64,000 nucleotides of DNA, from the NCBI GenBank assembly GCA_050949905.1, contig JBMNGP010000019.1:1-64000 (forward strand), read 5' to 3'. This stretch comes from DUML01 sp050949905. GTDB lineage: Bacteria; Bacillota; Desulfitobacteriia; Desulfitobacteriales; Syntrophobotulaceae. Each line of letters starts with the position of its first letter. Within the stretch, counting starts at the first letter, position 1. The notes below the pieces were generated by a model. The model saw only the letters and a program-made list of their open reading frames with translations. It ran no database searches and was not told where the DNA came from. This document shows, in pieces, positions 43,715-53,670 of this stretch. The translations under genes and the position numbers were made by a program.

Positions 43715-46700
43715 CTAAACGCCCTCCGGCACACTCTCCGGCAAATTATCCGCAGCAGTTTTCTCAACCACCCGCAGATTCCGGTACTTAGACATCCCCG
43801 TGCCGGCCGGAATAAGCTTGCCGATAATGACATTTTCTTTAAGGCCAATGAGCGGATCTACCTTTCCTTTAATAGCGGCTTCCGTCAACACTCTGGTTGT
43901 CTCTTGGAAGGAAGCGGCCGAGAGGAAAGAATCAGTTGCTAAGGATGCCTTGGTGATCCCTAAGAGAACGGGACGATAGGTTGCAGGCTGGCCGCCTTCT
44001 TGCAAGACTCTGTTATTCTCTTCTTCAAACTCAAAAACATCAATCAGACCGCCTGGCAGGAGGCCGGTATCCCCGGCATCTTCAACCTTGACTTTTCTGA
44101 GCATTTGTCTAACCATAACTTCAATATGCTTATCATTAATATCTACCCCTTGGAGACGGTAAACACGCTGCACCTCACCCAAAAGATAAACCTGCACACC
44201 GGTTAGGCCCTTAATTTTTAAAGTATCATGCGGGTTAACGCTTCCCTCGGTCAGCTCATCCCCAGGCGAAATGACCTGGCCGTCCCGAACCCGCAGGCGT
44301 GAACCATAAGGAACAGTATAGGATTCGCTTTCTCCGCTTTCATTCATAACCTCGATTTCCTTACGGCCTTTTACTTCTTTAACGGTGACTGTCCCGCCAA
44401 TTTCTGAAATAATGGCCTGACCTTTAGGCTTGCGGGCTTCAAATAATTCTTCGACCCTGGGCAAACCTTGGGTAATATCATCTCCGGCTACCCCACCGGT
44501 ATGGAAAGTACGCATGGTAAGCTGAGTACCGGGTTCGCCGATGGATTGGGCAGCAATAATTCCGACTGCCTCACCTATTTCTACCTGGTGCCCTGTCGCC
44601 AAATTGCGCCCGTAACACTTCTTGCAGACACCATAGCGAGTCTTACAGTTTAAGACGGAGCGAATCTCGATTTTATCGTAAAGATCTGCGATCACCTTTG
44701 CTTGTTCTTCGGTAATCTCATCATCAGGCGTAGCTAGGATTTCTCCGGTTTCCGGATGTTTAATTTCTTTAACCGGAAAACGTCCTATCAAACGTTCTTC
44801 CAGTTTTTCAATCATTTCCGTACCTTCTTTGATATCTTCCACTACGATACCTGAATCTGTGCCGCAGTCTTCTTCCCTGACAATAACATCCTGGGAAACA
44901 TCCACCAGCCGACGGGTAAGATACCCGGAGTCGGCAGTTCTTAAAGCTGTATCCGCCAAACCTTTGCGAGCTCCGTGGGAAGAGATGAAGTATTCCAAAA
45001 CTGTCAAACCTTCCCGGAAGTTAGCCTTAATAGGAAGCTCGATAGTCCTGCCGGAGGGATCGGCCATCAGTCCCCTCATTCCGGCCAGCTGGCGAAGCTG
45101 CTGGACATTACCGCGGGCACCGGAGTTAGCCATCATATAGACCGGGTTAAACTTATCCAAAGATTCCATCAAAGCCTTGGTGACATTATCATTTGCTTTA
45201 GTCCAAATATCTATAACCAAGGACTTGCGTTCTTCATCGGTGATAAGCCCCCGCCGGTATTGCAGTTCAGTTTTCGTAACGTTACCATCGGCCTCAGCCA
45301 GAATAGTTTTCTTAGCTTCGGGTACCTGGATATCATTGATCCCGACCGTAACCCCGGCTTGAGTGGAATACCTGAATCCAAGATTCTTAATTCCGTCTAA
45401 GAGGTCGGCAGTTTTTTCATAACCGCACCACCGGTAAGTCTTGGCTACGATCTTATCTAATGTCTTTTTGTTTATCATTTCGTTAATAAAGCCGACTTCT
45501 TCCGGAATAACCGTATTAAAGATCAGCCTGCCGGCAGTTGTCTCCATGAGTTTGCCATCTTTACGCACTTTTATAATAGCCTGCAGGTGGATAGCCTTAG
45601 AATTATACGCTAGGATAGCTTCATCCGCATCTTTGAATACTTTGCCTTCGCCTAGAGCTCCCGGCCTTTCCATCGTCAAATAGTAACAGCCCAGAACCAT
45701 ATCTTTAGTCGGCGAAGCAACCGGACGCCCGTCTTTAGGGTTAAGAATGTTATGAGAGGAGAGCATTAAGAGCCGAGCTTCGGCTTGGGCTTCGGCTGAG
45801 AGGGGAACGTGCACAGCCATCTGGTCTCCGTCAAAGTCTGCATTATAAGCAGTACAGACCAACGGATGGATCTGCAGAGCCTTTCCTTCGACTAAAACAG
45901 GTTCAAAAGCTTGAATCCCCAGACGGTGCAGGGTTGGTGCCCTGTTTAAGAGAACGGGGTGCTCAGTAATGACCTTTTCCAATACATCCCAAACCTCGGG
46001 CCGAACCCTTTCCACCATCCTTTTAGCACTCTTAATATTGTGGGCGAAACCTTCATTGACCAGGTTCTTCATGACAAAAGGCTTAAAGAGTTCCAGCGCC
46101 ATTTCCTTAGGCAAGCCGCATTGGGAAAGACTCAAAGTCGGCCCGACCACGATAACCGAACGACCGGAATAGTCCACCCTTTTCCCCAGAAGGTTCTGGC
46201 GGAATCTGCCTTGTTTGCCTTTCAGCATATCGCTTAAGGATTTCAGCGGTCTGTTGCCCGGGCCTGTAACCGGACGCCCCCGCCGGCCGTTATCAATTAA
46301 AGCGTCTACTGCCTCCTGCAGCATCCTCTTTTCATTCCGGACAATAATATCCGGTGCTCCCAAATCAAGAAGCTTCTTCAAACGATTATTTCTATTAATA
46401 ACCCTGCGGTAAAGGTCATTTAAGTCCGAAGTGGCAAATCTGCCGCCGTCCAGCTGAACCATTGGCCTTAGTTCCGGCGGAATAACCGGGATAACATCGA
46501 GAATCATCCATTCCGGTTTATTGCCCGACTTCTTAAAAGCTTCCACAACTTCCAAACGGCGGATAGCCCGAATCTTGCGCTGACCCGATACTTCCTTCAG
46601 CTCGGCCCGCAGTTCGGCGTTGAGCTTTTCCAGGTCAATCTCCATGAGCAATTTCTTAATGGCTTCAGCACCCATTTCAGCTTTAAAACCATTACCGTAT

Positions 46701-47182
46701 TTCTCCCGTGCTTCCCGGTATTCCATCTCAGTCAGAAGTTGTTTTTTAAGCAAAGATGTTTCCCCGGGATCAACCACAATATAGGCTACAAAATAGAGAA
46801 CCTTTTCCAGGGAACGCGGCGACATATCCAAAAGAAGCCCCATCCTGCTGGGAATACCCTTAAAATACCAGATATGGGAAACCGGAGCCGCTAATTCAAT
46901 ATGTCCCATTCTCTCCCGGCGAACCTTGGAGCGTGTAACTTCAACCCCGCAGCGGTCACAAACAATTCCCTTATACCGAACTCTCTTATATTTTCCGCAA
47001 TGGCACTCCCAGTCCCGGGTAGGGCCAAAAATTTTTTCACAGAAAAGTCCTTCCCGCTCGGGCTTCAAAGTACGGTAATTGATGGTTTCAGGTTTTTTAA
47101 CTTCCCCATGAGACCATTTGACAATCATCTCCGGAGAAGCCAAGCCGATACGCATTCTTTCAAAATTATTAACATCCAGCAC
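43715..47182 (-). CDS. rpoC: RNA polymerase beta-prime subunit
   Basis: The protein has 1155 residues from the GTG at 47182 (MLDVNNFERMRIG), with AAAGGAG upstream; a GTG six codons earlier overlaps that site. The zinc ribbon CHCGKYKRVRYKGIVCDRCG is at the N-terminus. The catalytic NADFDGDQM chelates magnesium. The second zinc site is CKTRYGVCKKCYG. It follows rpoB by 31 bases. Confidence 0.98.
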   Translation of the reverse strand: MLDVNNFERMRIGLASPEMIVKWSHGEVKKPETINYRTLKPEREGLFCEKIFGPTRDWECHCGKYKRVRYKGIVCDRCGVEVTRSKVRRERMGHIELAAPVSHIWYFKGIPSRMGLLLDMSPRSLEKVLYFVAYIVVDPGETSLLKKQLLTEMEYREAREKYGNGFKAEMGAEAIKKLLMEIDLEKLNAELRAELKEVSGQRKIRAIRRLEVVEAFKKSGNKPEWMILDVIPVIPPELRPMVQLDGGRFATSDLNDLYRRVINRNNRLKKLLDLGAPDIIVRNEKRMLQEAVDALIDNGRRGRPVTGPGNRPLKSLSDMLKGKQGRFRQNLLGKRVDYSGRSVIVVGPTLSLSQCGLPKEMALELFKPFVMKNLVNEGFAHNIKSAKRMVERVRPEVWDVLEKVITEHPVLLNRAPTLHRLGIQAFEPVLVEGKALQIHPLVCTAYNADFDGDQMAVHVPLSAEAQAEARLLMLSSHNILNPKDGRPVASPTKDMVLGCYYLTMERPGALGEGKVFKDADEAILAYNSKAIHLQAIIKVRKDGKLMETTAGRLIFNTVIPEEVGFINEMINKKTLDKIVAKTYRWCGYEKTADLLDGIKNLGFRYSTQAGVTVGINDIQVPEAKKTILAEADGNVTKTELQYRRGLITDEERKSLVIDIWTKANDNVTKALMESLDKFNPVYMMANSGARGNVQQLRQLAGMRGLMADPSGRTIELPIKANFREGLTVLEYFISSHGARKGLADTALRTADSGYLTRRLVDVSQDVIVREEDCGTDSGIVVEDIKEGTEMIEKLEERLIGRFPVKEIKHPETGEILATPDDEITEEQAKVIADLYDKIEIRSVLNCKTRYGVCKKCYGRNLATGHQVEIGEAVGIIAAQSIGEPGTQLTMRTFHTGGVAGDDITQGLPRVEELFEARKPKGQAIISEIGGTVTVKEVKGRKEIEVMNESGESESYTVPYGSRLRVRDGQVISPGDELTEGSVNPHDTLKIKGLTGVQVYLLGEVQRVYRLQGVDINDKHIEVMVRQMLRKVKVEDAGDTGLLPGGLIDVFEFEEENNRVLQEGGQPATYRPVLLGITKASLATDSFLSAASFQETTRVLTEAAIKGKVDPLIGLKENVIIGKLIPAGTGMSKYRNLRVVEKTAADNLPESVPEGV

Positions 47183-47213
47183 GGTATTCTCTCCTTTCAC
47201 CCATCAACATCTC

Positions 47214-50200
47214 TTAGACCCTCTTATAATCGTCGAAGTCATCATAATCATTTTGAAGACCGTCATCCTCCAAATCGACAACGGGGTCTTCAACCAGGTC
47301 ATCTTCCAAATCATCCGGGAGATCGCTACTTAGGTCATCTTCAGCGACCTGGTCTTCGTTAATAAACTCATCTCCCTGATCATAACCATCCCCAGCTTCC
47401 TCATAGTCATTCTCAGCATCAACGACTGGATATTGATCATCCATGCCCAGTTCGTGTGCTGTTTCAATATCATCCTCATCCAGGTCCTTAATCTCAACCT
47501 CGTCATCCTCTTCCGAAAGCACCGATACATCGAGGCCTAGACTCTGCAATTCCTTGATCAAGACTTTGAAAGACTCCGGAACTCCAGGCTCAGGAATATT
47601 CTCCCCTTTAACAATAGCTTCATAAGTCTTGACCCTGCCCACCACATCATCAGATTTGACAGTGAGGATTTCCTGCAGAGTATAAGATGCTCCATAGGCT
47701 TCCAAAGCCCAAACTTCCATCTCCCCAAAGCGCTGGCCGCCAAACTGAGCCTTACCGCCCAAAGGCTGCTGGGTTACTAAGGAGTATGGACCTGTAGAAC
47801 GGGCATGAATCTTATCATCAACTAAGTGGTGGAGTTTCAGCATATACATATAACCAACAGTAATTTCATTATCAAAAGGTTCGCCTGTCCGGCCGTCATA
47901 AAGAATAGACTTGCCGTTCTCAGGCAATCCTGCCTTGTTCAGAGTTTCAATGACATCTTCTTCTCTAGCCCCATCGAAAACAGGAGTAGCAATATAGATG
48001 CCAAGAGCCTTGGCTGCCCATCCAAGATGGGTTTCCAAAACCTGCCCGATATTCATCCTGGAAGGTACACCCAAGGGGTTCAAGACAATTTCAATCGGAG
48101 TACCGTCCGGCATAAAGGGCATATCTTCCTGGCGCATAATCCTGGAAATAACACCTTTATTGCCGTGCCTTCCAGCCATTTTATCGCCCACGGAGATTTT
48201 ACGCTTTTGGGCAATATAAACCCGCACCAGCTGATTAACCCCGGGCGCAAGTTCATCGCCGTTTTCCCTCTTAAAGACCTTGACATCGACCACTCTGCCG
48301 GCTTCACCATGGGGAACTCTTAAAGAAGTGTCGCGAACCTCTCTGGCTTTCTCTCCGAAAATAGCCCTTAAAAGGCGCTCTTCGGCTGTCAGTTCGGTTT
48401 CCCCTTTAGGAGTAACCTTACCAACCAGGATATCTCCGGGCCTTACCTCAGCCCCAATACGGATAATTCCCCGCTCATCCAAATCCTTTAAGACATCTTC
48501 CCCCACATTGGGGATGTCTCTGGTAATCTCTTCAGGACCAAGCTTGGTATCTCTCGCGTCAGCCTCATATTCTTCAATATGAATAGAAGTAAAGTAATCT
48601 TCCTTAACCAACTTTTCGCTGATCAAAATAGCATCTTCATAGTTATAGCCTTCCCAGGGCATAAAAGCTACCAGGACATTACGGCCCAAAGCAAGCTCAC
48701 CCTGATCGCTCGAGGGGCCGTCAGCAATAACCTGGCCTGTTTCCACTCTTTGCCCTTTCATGACAATCGGCCTTTGGTTAATGCACGTTCCTTGGTTACT
48801 GCGCAGGTATTTCAGTAATTTTTGGCGAGTAGTAGTACCGTCATCATTGGCAATAATAATCTCATTGGAAGTAACTCTCATGACCGTCCCGGGTTTCTGG
48901 GCAAGAATGCAAACACCGGAATCAACAGCAGACTTATACTCCATTCCTGTTCCAATATAGGGCGCATCCGTTTTGAGCAAAGGAACGGCCTGGCGCTGCA
49001 TGTTGGCACCCATCAAAGCCCGGTTCGCATCATCGTGCTCCAGGAAAGGAATCAGAGCCGTAGCAATCGAAACCATTTGTTTAGGGGAAACGTCCATATA
49101 ATCAACGTTGGTGGGCGCAACCAGGACAAAATTCTCACCGTACCTGGCCTCAACCTTGTCGCTTAAGAACTCGCCGCTTTCAGCAATAGGAGAGTTAGCC
49201 TGGGCAATAATATATTTTTCTTCTTCATCAGCCGTAAGATAATCAATCTCATCGGTTACTTTGCCGTTCTTCACTTTGCGATAAGGAGCTTCAATAAAAC
49301 CATACTCATTAATCCGGCCGTAAGTGCTTAAGGAACCAATCAAACCAATGTTCGGTCCTTCTGGGGTCTCAATCGGGCACATCCTGCCGTAGTGGGAGTG
49401 ATGCACGTCCCGGACCTCAAAGCCTGCCCTCTCCCGGCTTAAACCGCCCGGCCCCAGAGCGCTTAAACGTCTCTTATGGGTAAGCTCGGCTAAGGGGTTG
49501 GTTTGATCCATAAATTGTGACAACTGGCTGCTGCCAAAGAACTCTTTAATCGCTGCCACAACAGGACGGATATTAATTAAGACCTGAGGGGTAATCCCTT
49601 CAATATCCTGAATAGTCATCCTTTCCCGAACTACTCTCTCCATCCGGGAAAGCCCAATCCTAAACTGATTCTGCAAAAGTTCACCAACCGAACGCAAACG
49701 CCTATTTCCCAAATGGTCAATATCATCAACCTGGCCATCGCCATTAATAATTTCCAGCAAACGTTTAACGGAAGCTATAATATCTTCCGTGGTGAGGTTG
49801 CGGACATTCTCGGCGATATCCAGGTGAAGCTTTTTATTAAGCTTATAACGGCCGACTTTAGCCAAATCGTAACGCCTGGCATCAAAGAACAGCGACTCTA
49901 AGAGCGAACGGGCGCTTTCCACCGTGGGAGGCTCCCCGGGGCGAAGCCGTTTATAAATCTCCACCAAAGCCTCTTCGGTTGATTCGGTGTTATCTCTTTC
50001 CAGGGTAATTCTAATATTTTCATTATCATCAAATGCTTCTAAAATACGCCCGTTGGTAGAATAGCCAAGAGCCCGGATGAGAACGGTAGCCGGCAATTTA
50101 CGGGTTCTGTCAACCCGGACAAAAATATTATCATTAATATCTGTTTCAAATTCCAGCCAAGCACCCCTATTAGGAATGATCGTTGCTCCATAGATCTTTT

Positions 50201-50657
50201 TGCCGCTGGCATCAATTGTTTCAGCATAATAAACTCCCGGTGAACGAACCAGCTGGCTGACAATAACCCGCTCAGCGCCGTTAATAATAAAGGTGCCTTT
50301 ATCGGTCATCAGGGGAAAATCACCCATAAATACTTCCTGTTCCTTAACTTCGCCGGTTTCTTTATTAATCAGCCGGACTTTTACCCTCAGGGGAGCTGCG
50401 TAGGTTACATCCCGTTCTTTACATTCCTCTACTTCGTATTTAGGTTCCCCAAGACTGTAATCAATAAATTCCAGGACAAGATTCCCGGTAAAATCCTGAA
50501 TAGGGGAAATATCCCTAAACATTTCGCGTAAGCCCTCATTTAAAAACCATTGGTAGGAATTTTGCTGAATCTCAATTAAATTGGGCATATTCAGGACTTC
50601 CCGTAGTCTTGCATAACTCCAGCGTTCCCTAGTACCAACTTTCATAGGATAAACCAT
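47214..50657 (-). CDS. rpoB: RNA polymerase beta subunit with acidic C-terminal tail
   Basis: The 1147-residue protein is complete from fork loop to clamp. The rifampicin region reads SSQLSQFMDQTNPLAELTHK and RRLSALGPGGLSRERAGFEV, that is, wild type. After the conserved VPESFKVLIKELQSLGLDV, the last 90 or so residues are strongly acidic (many D and E), a tail that varies between Firmicutes. It starts at the ATG at 50657, with AAGGGGTG upstream. Confidence 0.98.
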   Translation of the reverse strand: MVYPMKVGTRERWSYARLREVLNMPNLIEIQQNSYQWFLNEGLREMFRDISPIQDFTGNLVLEFIDYSLGEPKYEVEECKERDVTYAAPLRVKVRLINKETGEVKEQEVFMGDFPLMTDKGTFIINGAERVIVSQLVRSPGVYYAETIDASGKKIYGATIIPNRGAWLEFETDINDNIFVRVDRTRKLPATVLIRALGYSTNGRILEAFDDNENIRITLERDNTESTEEALVEIYKRLRPGEPPTVESARSLLESLFFDARRYDLAKVGRYKLNKKLHLDIAENVRNLTTEDIIASVKRLLEIINGDGQVDDIDHLGNRRLRSVGELLQNQFRIGLSRMERVVRERMTIQDIEGITPQVLINIRPVVAAIKEFFGSSQLSQFMDQTNPLAELTHKRRLSALGPGGLSRERAGFEVRDVHHSHYGRMCPIETPEGPNIGLIGSLSTYGRINEYGFIEAPYRKVKNGKVTDEIDYLTADEEEKYIIAQANSPIAESGEFLSDKVEARYGENFVLVAPTNVDYMDVSPKQMVSIATALIPFLEHDDANRALMGANMQRQAVPLLKTDAPYIGTGMEYKSAVDSGVCILAQKPGTVMRVTSNEIIIANDDGTTTRQKLLKYLRSNQGTCINQRPIVMKGQRVETGQVIADGPSSDQGELALGRNVLVAFMPWEGYNYEDAILISEKLVKEDYFTSIHIEEYEADARDTKLGPEEITRDIPNVGEDVLKDLDERGIIRIGAEVRPGDILVGKVTPKGETELTAEERLLRAIFGEKAREVRDTSLRVPHGEAGRVVDVKVFKRENGDELAPGVNQLVRVYIAQKRKISVGDKMAGRHGNKGVISRIMRQEDMPFMPDGTPIEIVLNPLGVPSRMNIGQVLETHLGWAAKALGIYIATPVFDGAREEDVIETLNKAGLPENGKSILYDGRTGEPFDNEITVGYMYMLKLHHLVDDKIHARSTGPYSLVTQQPLGGKAQFGGQRFGEMEVWALEAYGASYTLQEILTVKSDDVVGRVKTYEAIVKGENIPEPGVPESFKVLIKELQSLGLDVSVLSEEDDEVEIKDLDEDDIETAHELGMDDQYPVVDAENDYEEAGDGYDQGDEFINEDQVAEDDLSSDLPDDLEDDLVEDPVVDLEDDGLQNDYDDFDDYKRV

Positions 50658-51068
50658 AACGCTTCACCCCTTAAGAATAATTAATCCTCATGCAACCAGA
50701 AACCAGCCATTCCCTTTAAAGAAAAACAGCCGCAGACAAAGAAAAACAACATCGGACAAAAAAAGCCAAAAGACGCAATAGGTATAAACAGCTAAAAGCA
50801 AGGCTTTTATACAAAAACCTCGCTCTGCGTTTTATGGAGCTATCTTAAATGAGATGCTGATACATCCACACTATAATCTCCCAACATTATTGTTTTGTAT
50901 AGACCTTAATTCACAGTGACAGTTATTAATCTTAACAAGCAATTGTTCACTTGTCAAGCAAAATTTTGCCTTATTGGGTAAAATATTGGCTATTCTAGAG
51001 TATTTATTAATTTATACTAAAATATACTAGTTAAAGTTCTCATCAGAAGATTATTAATAAACTAAATT
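50658..51068 (-). promoter_or_regulatory. Long rpoB leader with sigma-A promoter
   Basis: This 411-base stretch holds no gene. On the minus strand, TTGACA (50952-50957) and TAAGAT (50929-50934) are separated by exactly 17 bases, leaving a leader of about 260 bases before rpoB. A 12-bp palindrome GCAAAATTTTGC overlaps the start of the -35. The upstream DNA is AT-rich. rpoBC can thus be expressed apart from rplJL. Confidence 0.75.
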
Positions 51069-51121
51069 TATAAAGGGAGTATCCCCGGCTGCTTATGGAG
51101 GCAGCTTGAAAGATACTCCCC
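51069..51121 (-). terminator. Hairpin terminator after rplL
   Basis: A long stem (GGGAGTATC paired with GATACTCCC, plus an inner GCTGC and GCAGC pair) is followed on the minus strand by TTTATAAATTT. It separates rplJL from rpoBC, probably incompletely. Confidence 0.7.
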
Positions 51122-51161
51122 TATACTTCTTTTGTTAAAAACCAGCTGCTTAAACGGTTAA

Positions 51162-51542
51162 TTACTTAACTTCTACACTGGCACCTGCTTCAGTAAGTTT
51201 TGCTTTAATTGCTTCGGCCTCTTCCTTAGCAACTTTTTCCTTAACAGGTTTCGGTGCACTGTCAACCAGTTCTTTAGCTTCTTTTAAGCCCAGACCGGTG
51301 ATTTCGCGAACAACTTTAATAACATTGATTTTAGCGGCACCGGGGCTCATCAGGACTACATCGAATTCAGTTTGCTCTTCAGCAGCCGGGGCAGCAGCGG
51401 CACCGGCGGCGGGAGCAGCTACAACAGCGGCAGGAGCAGCAGCACTGACTCCGAATTCTTCTTCGAAAGCTTTAACGAGCTCAGCGAGCTCCAGAACGGT
51501 CATACCTTTGACGGCTTCTAAAATTTCAGCAGTTTTGGACAT
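51162..51542 (-). CDS. rplL: 50S ribosomal protein L7/L12
   Basis: The 126-residue stalk protein has an N-terminal dimerisation part (TAEILEAVKGMTVLELAELV), a flexible hinge of alanine and proline, and the C-terminal factor-binding domain (KINVIKVVREITGLGLKEAK). Several dimers bind L10 to recruit EF-Tu and EF-G. It follows rplJ by 121 bases. Confidence 0.98.
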   Translation of the reverse strand: MSKTAEILEAVKGMTVLELAELVKAFEEEFGVSAAAPAAVVAAPAAGAAAAPAAEEQTEFDVVLMSPGAAKINVIKVVREITGLGLKEAKELVDSAPKPVKEKVAKEEAEAIKAKLTEAGASVEVK

Positions 51543-51663
51543 TATAGGAATCCTCCTTAAATTTTTTTGTTTAATTTTTAGAGTGCAATCGCACCGGTTT
51601 GGTGAGAAAAGCCTCTTAGCTTTTCTACTTTCGAACCTCGAATATCGAATCTAGAACAACGAG

Positions 51664-52188
51664 CTAGGCCTGGGCTTCTTTCAGCTTGCGAACCTCTTCC
51701 AAAGCGTAGCCCAGTTTGCGGATCGGTCCTTGCAGGACATTGACCATGCCCTGGAGCGGAGCCTGCATACCGGCAAGCACCTGGGATAAGAGAACCTCTC
51801 TGGCAGGAAGGTTGGCCAGATCCTTAATCTTTTCAGGGCCGATAACCGTTCCTTCTAATACTCCGGCCTTAATAGTCAGATTCTTATTACTCTTGGTGAA
51901 CTCCGCCAGTATTTTGGCCGGAGCAACAGGATCAGCGGAGAAAGCCAGGGCAGTGGGGCCTTCCAGATATTCATCCAAACCCTCGATACCAATCTCCTGA
52001 GCTGCGCGGCGAACCATAGTATTTTTCAGTACTTTGTACTCCACACCGGCCTCACGCATCCGAACCCTTAAGTCAGTAACCTGGGCAACAGTAAGTCCCC
52101 GATAATCAGCAAGTACTACTCCGGACGAAGCTTGAAACTTTTCTTTAATATTATCGACTACCTTTTGCTTCTCTTCAAAATTTGGCAA
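51664..52188 (-). CDS. rplJ: 50S ribosomal protein L10
   Basis: I start it at the TTG at 52188 (MPNFEEKQKVVDNIKEKF), about ten bases after AGGGGGTG, giving 174 residues. The frame is open 22 codons upstream through the leader hairpin, which is not L10 sequence. It anchors the L7/L12 stalk and binds its own leader RNA. The gene is preceded by an L10 leader and its own promoter. Confidence 0.97.
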   Translation of the reverse strand: MPNFEEKQKVVDNIKEKFQASSGVVLADYRGLTVAQVTDLRVRMREAGVEYKVLKNTMVRRAAQEIGIEGLDEYLEGPTALAFSADPVAPAKILAEFTKSNKNLTIKAGVLEGTVIGPEKIKDLANLPAREVLLSQVLAGMQAPLQGMVNVLQGPIRKLGYALEEVRKLKEAQA

Positions 52189-52210
52189 TTTGCTTTGCAC
52201 CCCCTTTCGC

Positions 52211-52350
52211 GTAAAACAAAACAAGCCTTCGCTGTAAGCGAAGGCCAGAAACATTTGAAGCCTAAATCATTAGACTTAAAACCCTTCTTTAAGCCTCGGC
52301 AGGAAATTAAGCCTTTTCAGCACCTGCTGTCTACAGCGGAATCACTCAAA
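52211..52350 (-). ncRNA. Ribosomal protein L10 leader (autoregulatory)
   Basis: On the minus strand, the conserved L10-leader text CCGCTGTAGACAGCAGGTG, then CTTAATTTCCTGCCGAGG, is easy to recognise. A 9-bp hairpin (GCCTTCGCT and AGCGAAGGC, 52225-52245) follows, with TTGTTTTGTTTT after it, looking like the attenuator. Free L10 is expected to bind this leader and reduce rplJL expression. Confidence 0.85.
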
Positions 52351-52366
52351 TTAAATTTACTGTACT

Positions 52367-52395
52367 ATTATAAACGGTCTATCTCAACCTGGCAA
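52367..52395 (-). promoter_or_regulatory. Sigma-A promoter of rplJ-rplL
   Basis: On the minus strand, TTGCCA and TATAAT are separated by 17 bases. It lies between the rplA stop and the L10 leader, so the leader is transcribed from it. Confidence 0.8.
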
Positions 52396-52401
52396 GGTTC
52401 T

Positions 52402-53097
52402 TTAAGCTAGAACCTTCAAAGGATTGATTTTCACACCCGGTCCCATGGTGGATGAAACTGTCACACTTTTGAAATATTGTCCTTTGGCAGCAGCCGGTTT
52501 AGCTTTCGAGACAACTTCGGCAATGGTCTTGTAGTTTTCGATGAGCTTTTCCTGGTCAAAGGAAACCTTACCAATCGGCACATGGATAATACCGGCTTTA
52601 TCGGCCCGGTATTCAACCTTACCGGCTTTGATCTCCTTGACGGCTCTCTCGACATCAAAGGTTACCGTACCGGTCTTGGGGTTAGGCATCAACCCTTTGG
52701 GTCCTAAGAGCCTACCAAGCTTACCAACCATACCCATCATATCGGGAGTAGCAACTGCCACATCAAAACCAAACCAACCCTGTTGGATTTTTTCCACCAT
52801 GTCTTCAGCACCGACAAAATCAGCGCCTGCTTGTTCAGCTTCCTTGGCTTTTTCACCTTTGGCAAAAACCAGTACACTTTGGGTTTTACCGGTTCCATGG
52901 GGAAGTACCACAGCCCCGCGGATCTGTTGATCGGCATGGCGGGTATCAATACCCAATTTAAAAGCCACTTCCACTGTTTCATCAAACTTAGCTTTCGCGT
53001 TAGTCTTAACAAGATTTAAGGCCTCGGCCGGCTCATACAAAGCCTGAGCGTCAATAGCCTTTAAAGAATCTTGGTAATTCTTACCTCTTTTAGGCAT
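52402..53097 (-). CDS. rplA: 50S ribosomal protein L1
   Basis: The 231-residue protein has the L1 signatures DQQIRGAVVLPHGTGKTQSV and KLGRLLGPKGLMPNPKTGTV. It forms the mobile stalk beside the E site. It lies 96 bases after rplK. Confidence 0.98.
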   Translation of the reverse strand: MPKRGKNYQDSLKAIDAQALYEPAEALNLVKTNAKAKFDETVEVAFKLGIDTRHADQQIRGAVVLPHGTGKTQSVLVFAKGEKAKEAEQAGADFVGAEDMVEKIQQGWFGFDVAVATPDMMGMVGKLGRLLGPKGLMPNPKTGTVTFDVERAVKEIKAGKVEYRADKAGIIHVPIGKVSFDQEKLIENYKTIAEVVSKAKPAAAKGQYFKSVTVSSTMGPGVKINPLKVLA

Positions 53098-53193
53098 GTT
53101 AATTTCCTCCTTGTGGTAGTCGGGTGTTTAGCCCTCCCACATAATAAAAACAAATCAAAACATGAACTGCGTAAATTTAAATAAACTCCAACT

Positions 53194-53616
53194 TTAGATA
53201 ACATCAATACCCATGCTGCGGGCAGTTCCTTCCACCATCCGCATTGCAGCTTCAACGCTGGCGGCATTAAGGTCTTTCATCTTCATTTCAGCAATTTCTT
53301 TAACCTGATCTTTAGTCACCTTAGCAACCTTCTGCTTATTGGGTACAGCAGAACCGGACTGAACATTTGCAGCTTTTTTCAATAAAACTGCAGCCGGTGG
53401 GGTCTTCAGCACAAAAGTGAAAGAACGGTCTTCATAAATAGTAATCTCTGCGGGAATGATCAAACCAGCTTGATCCTTGGTTCTTTCATTGTACTCTTTG
53501 CAGAAAGCCATAATATTAACACCGTGCTGTCCAAGTGCAGGGCCAACCGGAGGTGCCGGATTTGCTTTGCCGGCTGAAATAGCTAATTTAACCAGGCCAA
53601 TTACCTTTTTTGCCAT
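53194..53616 (-). CDS. rplK: 50S ribosomal protein L11
   Basis: The 140-residue protein contains KLAISAGKANPAPPVGPALG and a C-terminal RNA-binding domain ending GTARSMGIDVI. It forms the GTPase-associated centre and is needed for RelA-type stringent signalling. It follows nusG by 54 bases. Confidence 0.98.
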   Translation of the reverse strand: MAKKVIGLVKLAISAGKANPAPPVGPALGQHGVNIMAFCKEYNERTKDQAGLIIPAEITIYEDRSFTFVLKTPPAAVLLKKAANVQSGSAVPNKQKVAKVTKDQVKEIAEMKMKDLNAASVEAAMRMVEGTARSMGIDVI

Positions 53617-53670
53617 GATTACACCTCCTTATCATCTAATCGTGCCAAATGTAACAGTACTAAAATATAT

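Noticed and set aside
51664..52254. A 196-residue L10
   Set aside because: The extra 22 codons are the L10 leader hairpin read through. The TTG at 52188 gives the normal L10 N-terminus.
53098..53193. A tRNA gene in the rplK-rplA gap or the secE-rpmG region
   Set aside because: No cloverleaf or TTCGA-type T arm with matching acceptor stem could be found, and the gaps are short.
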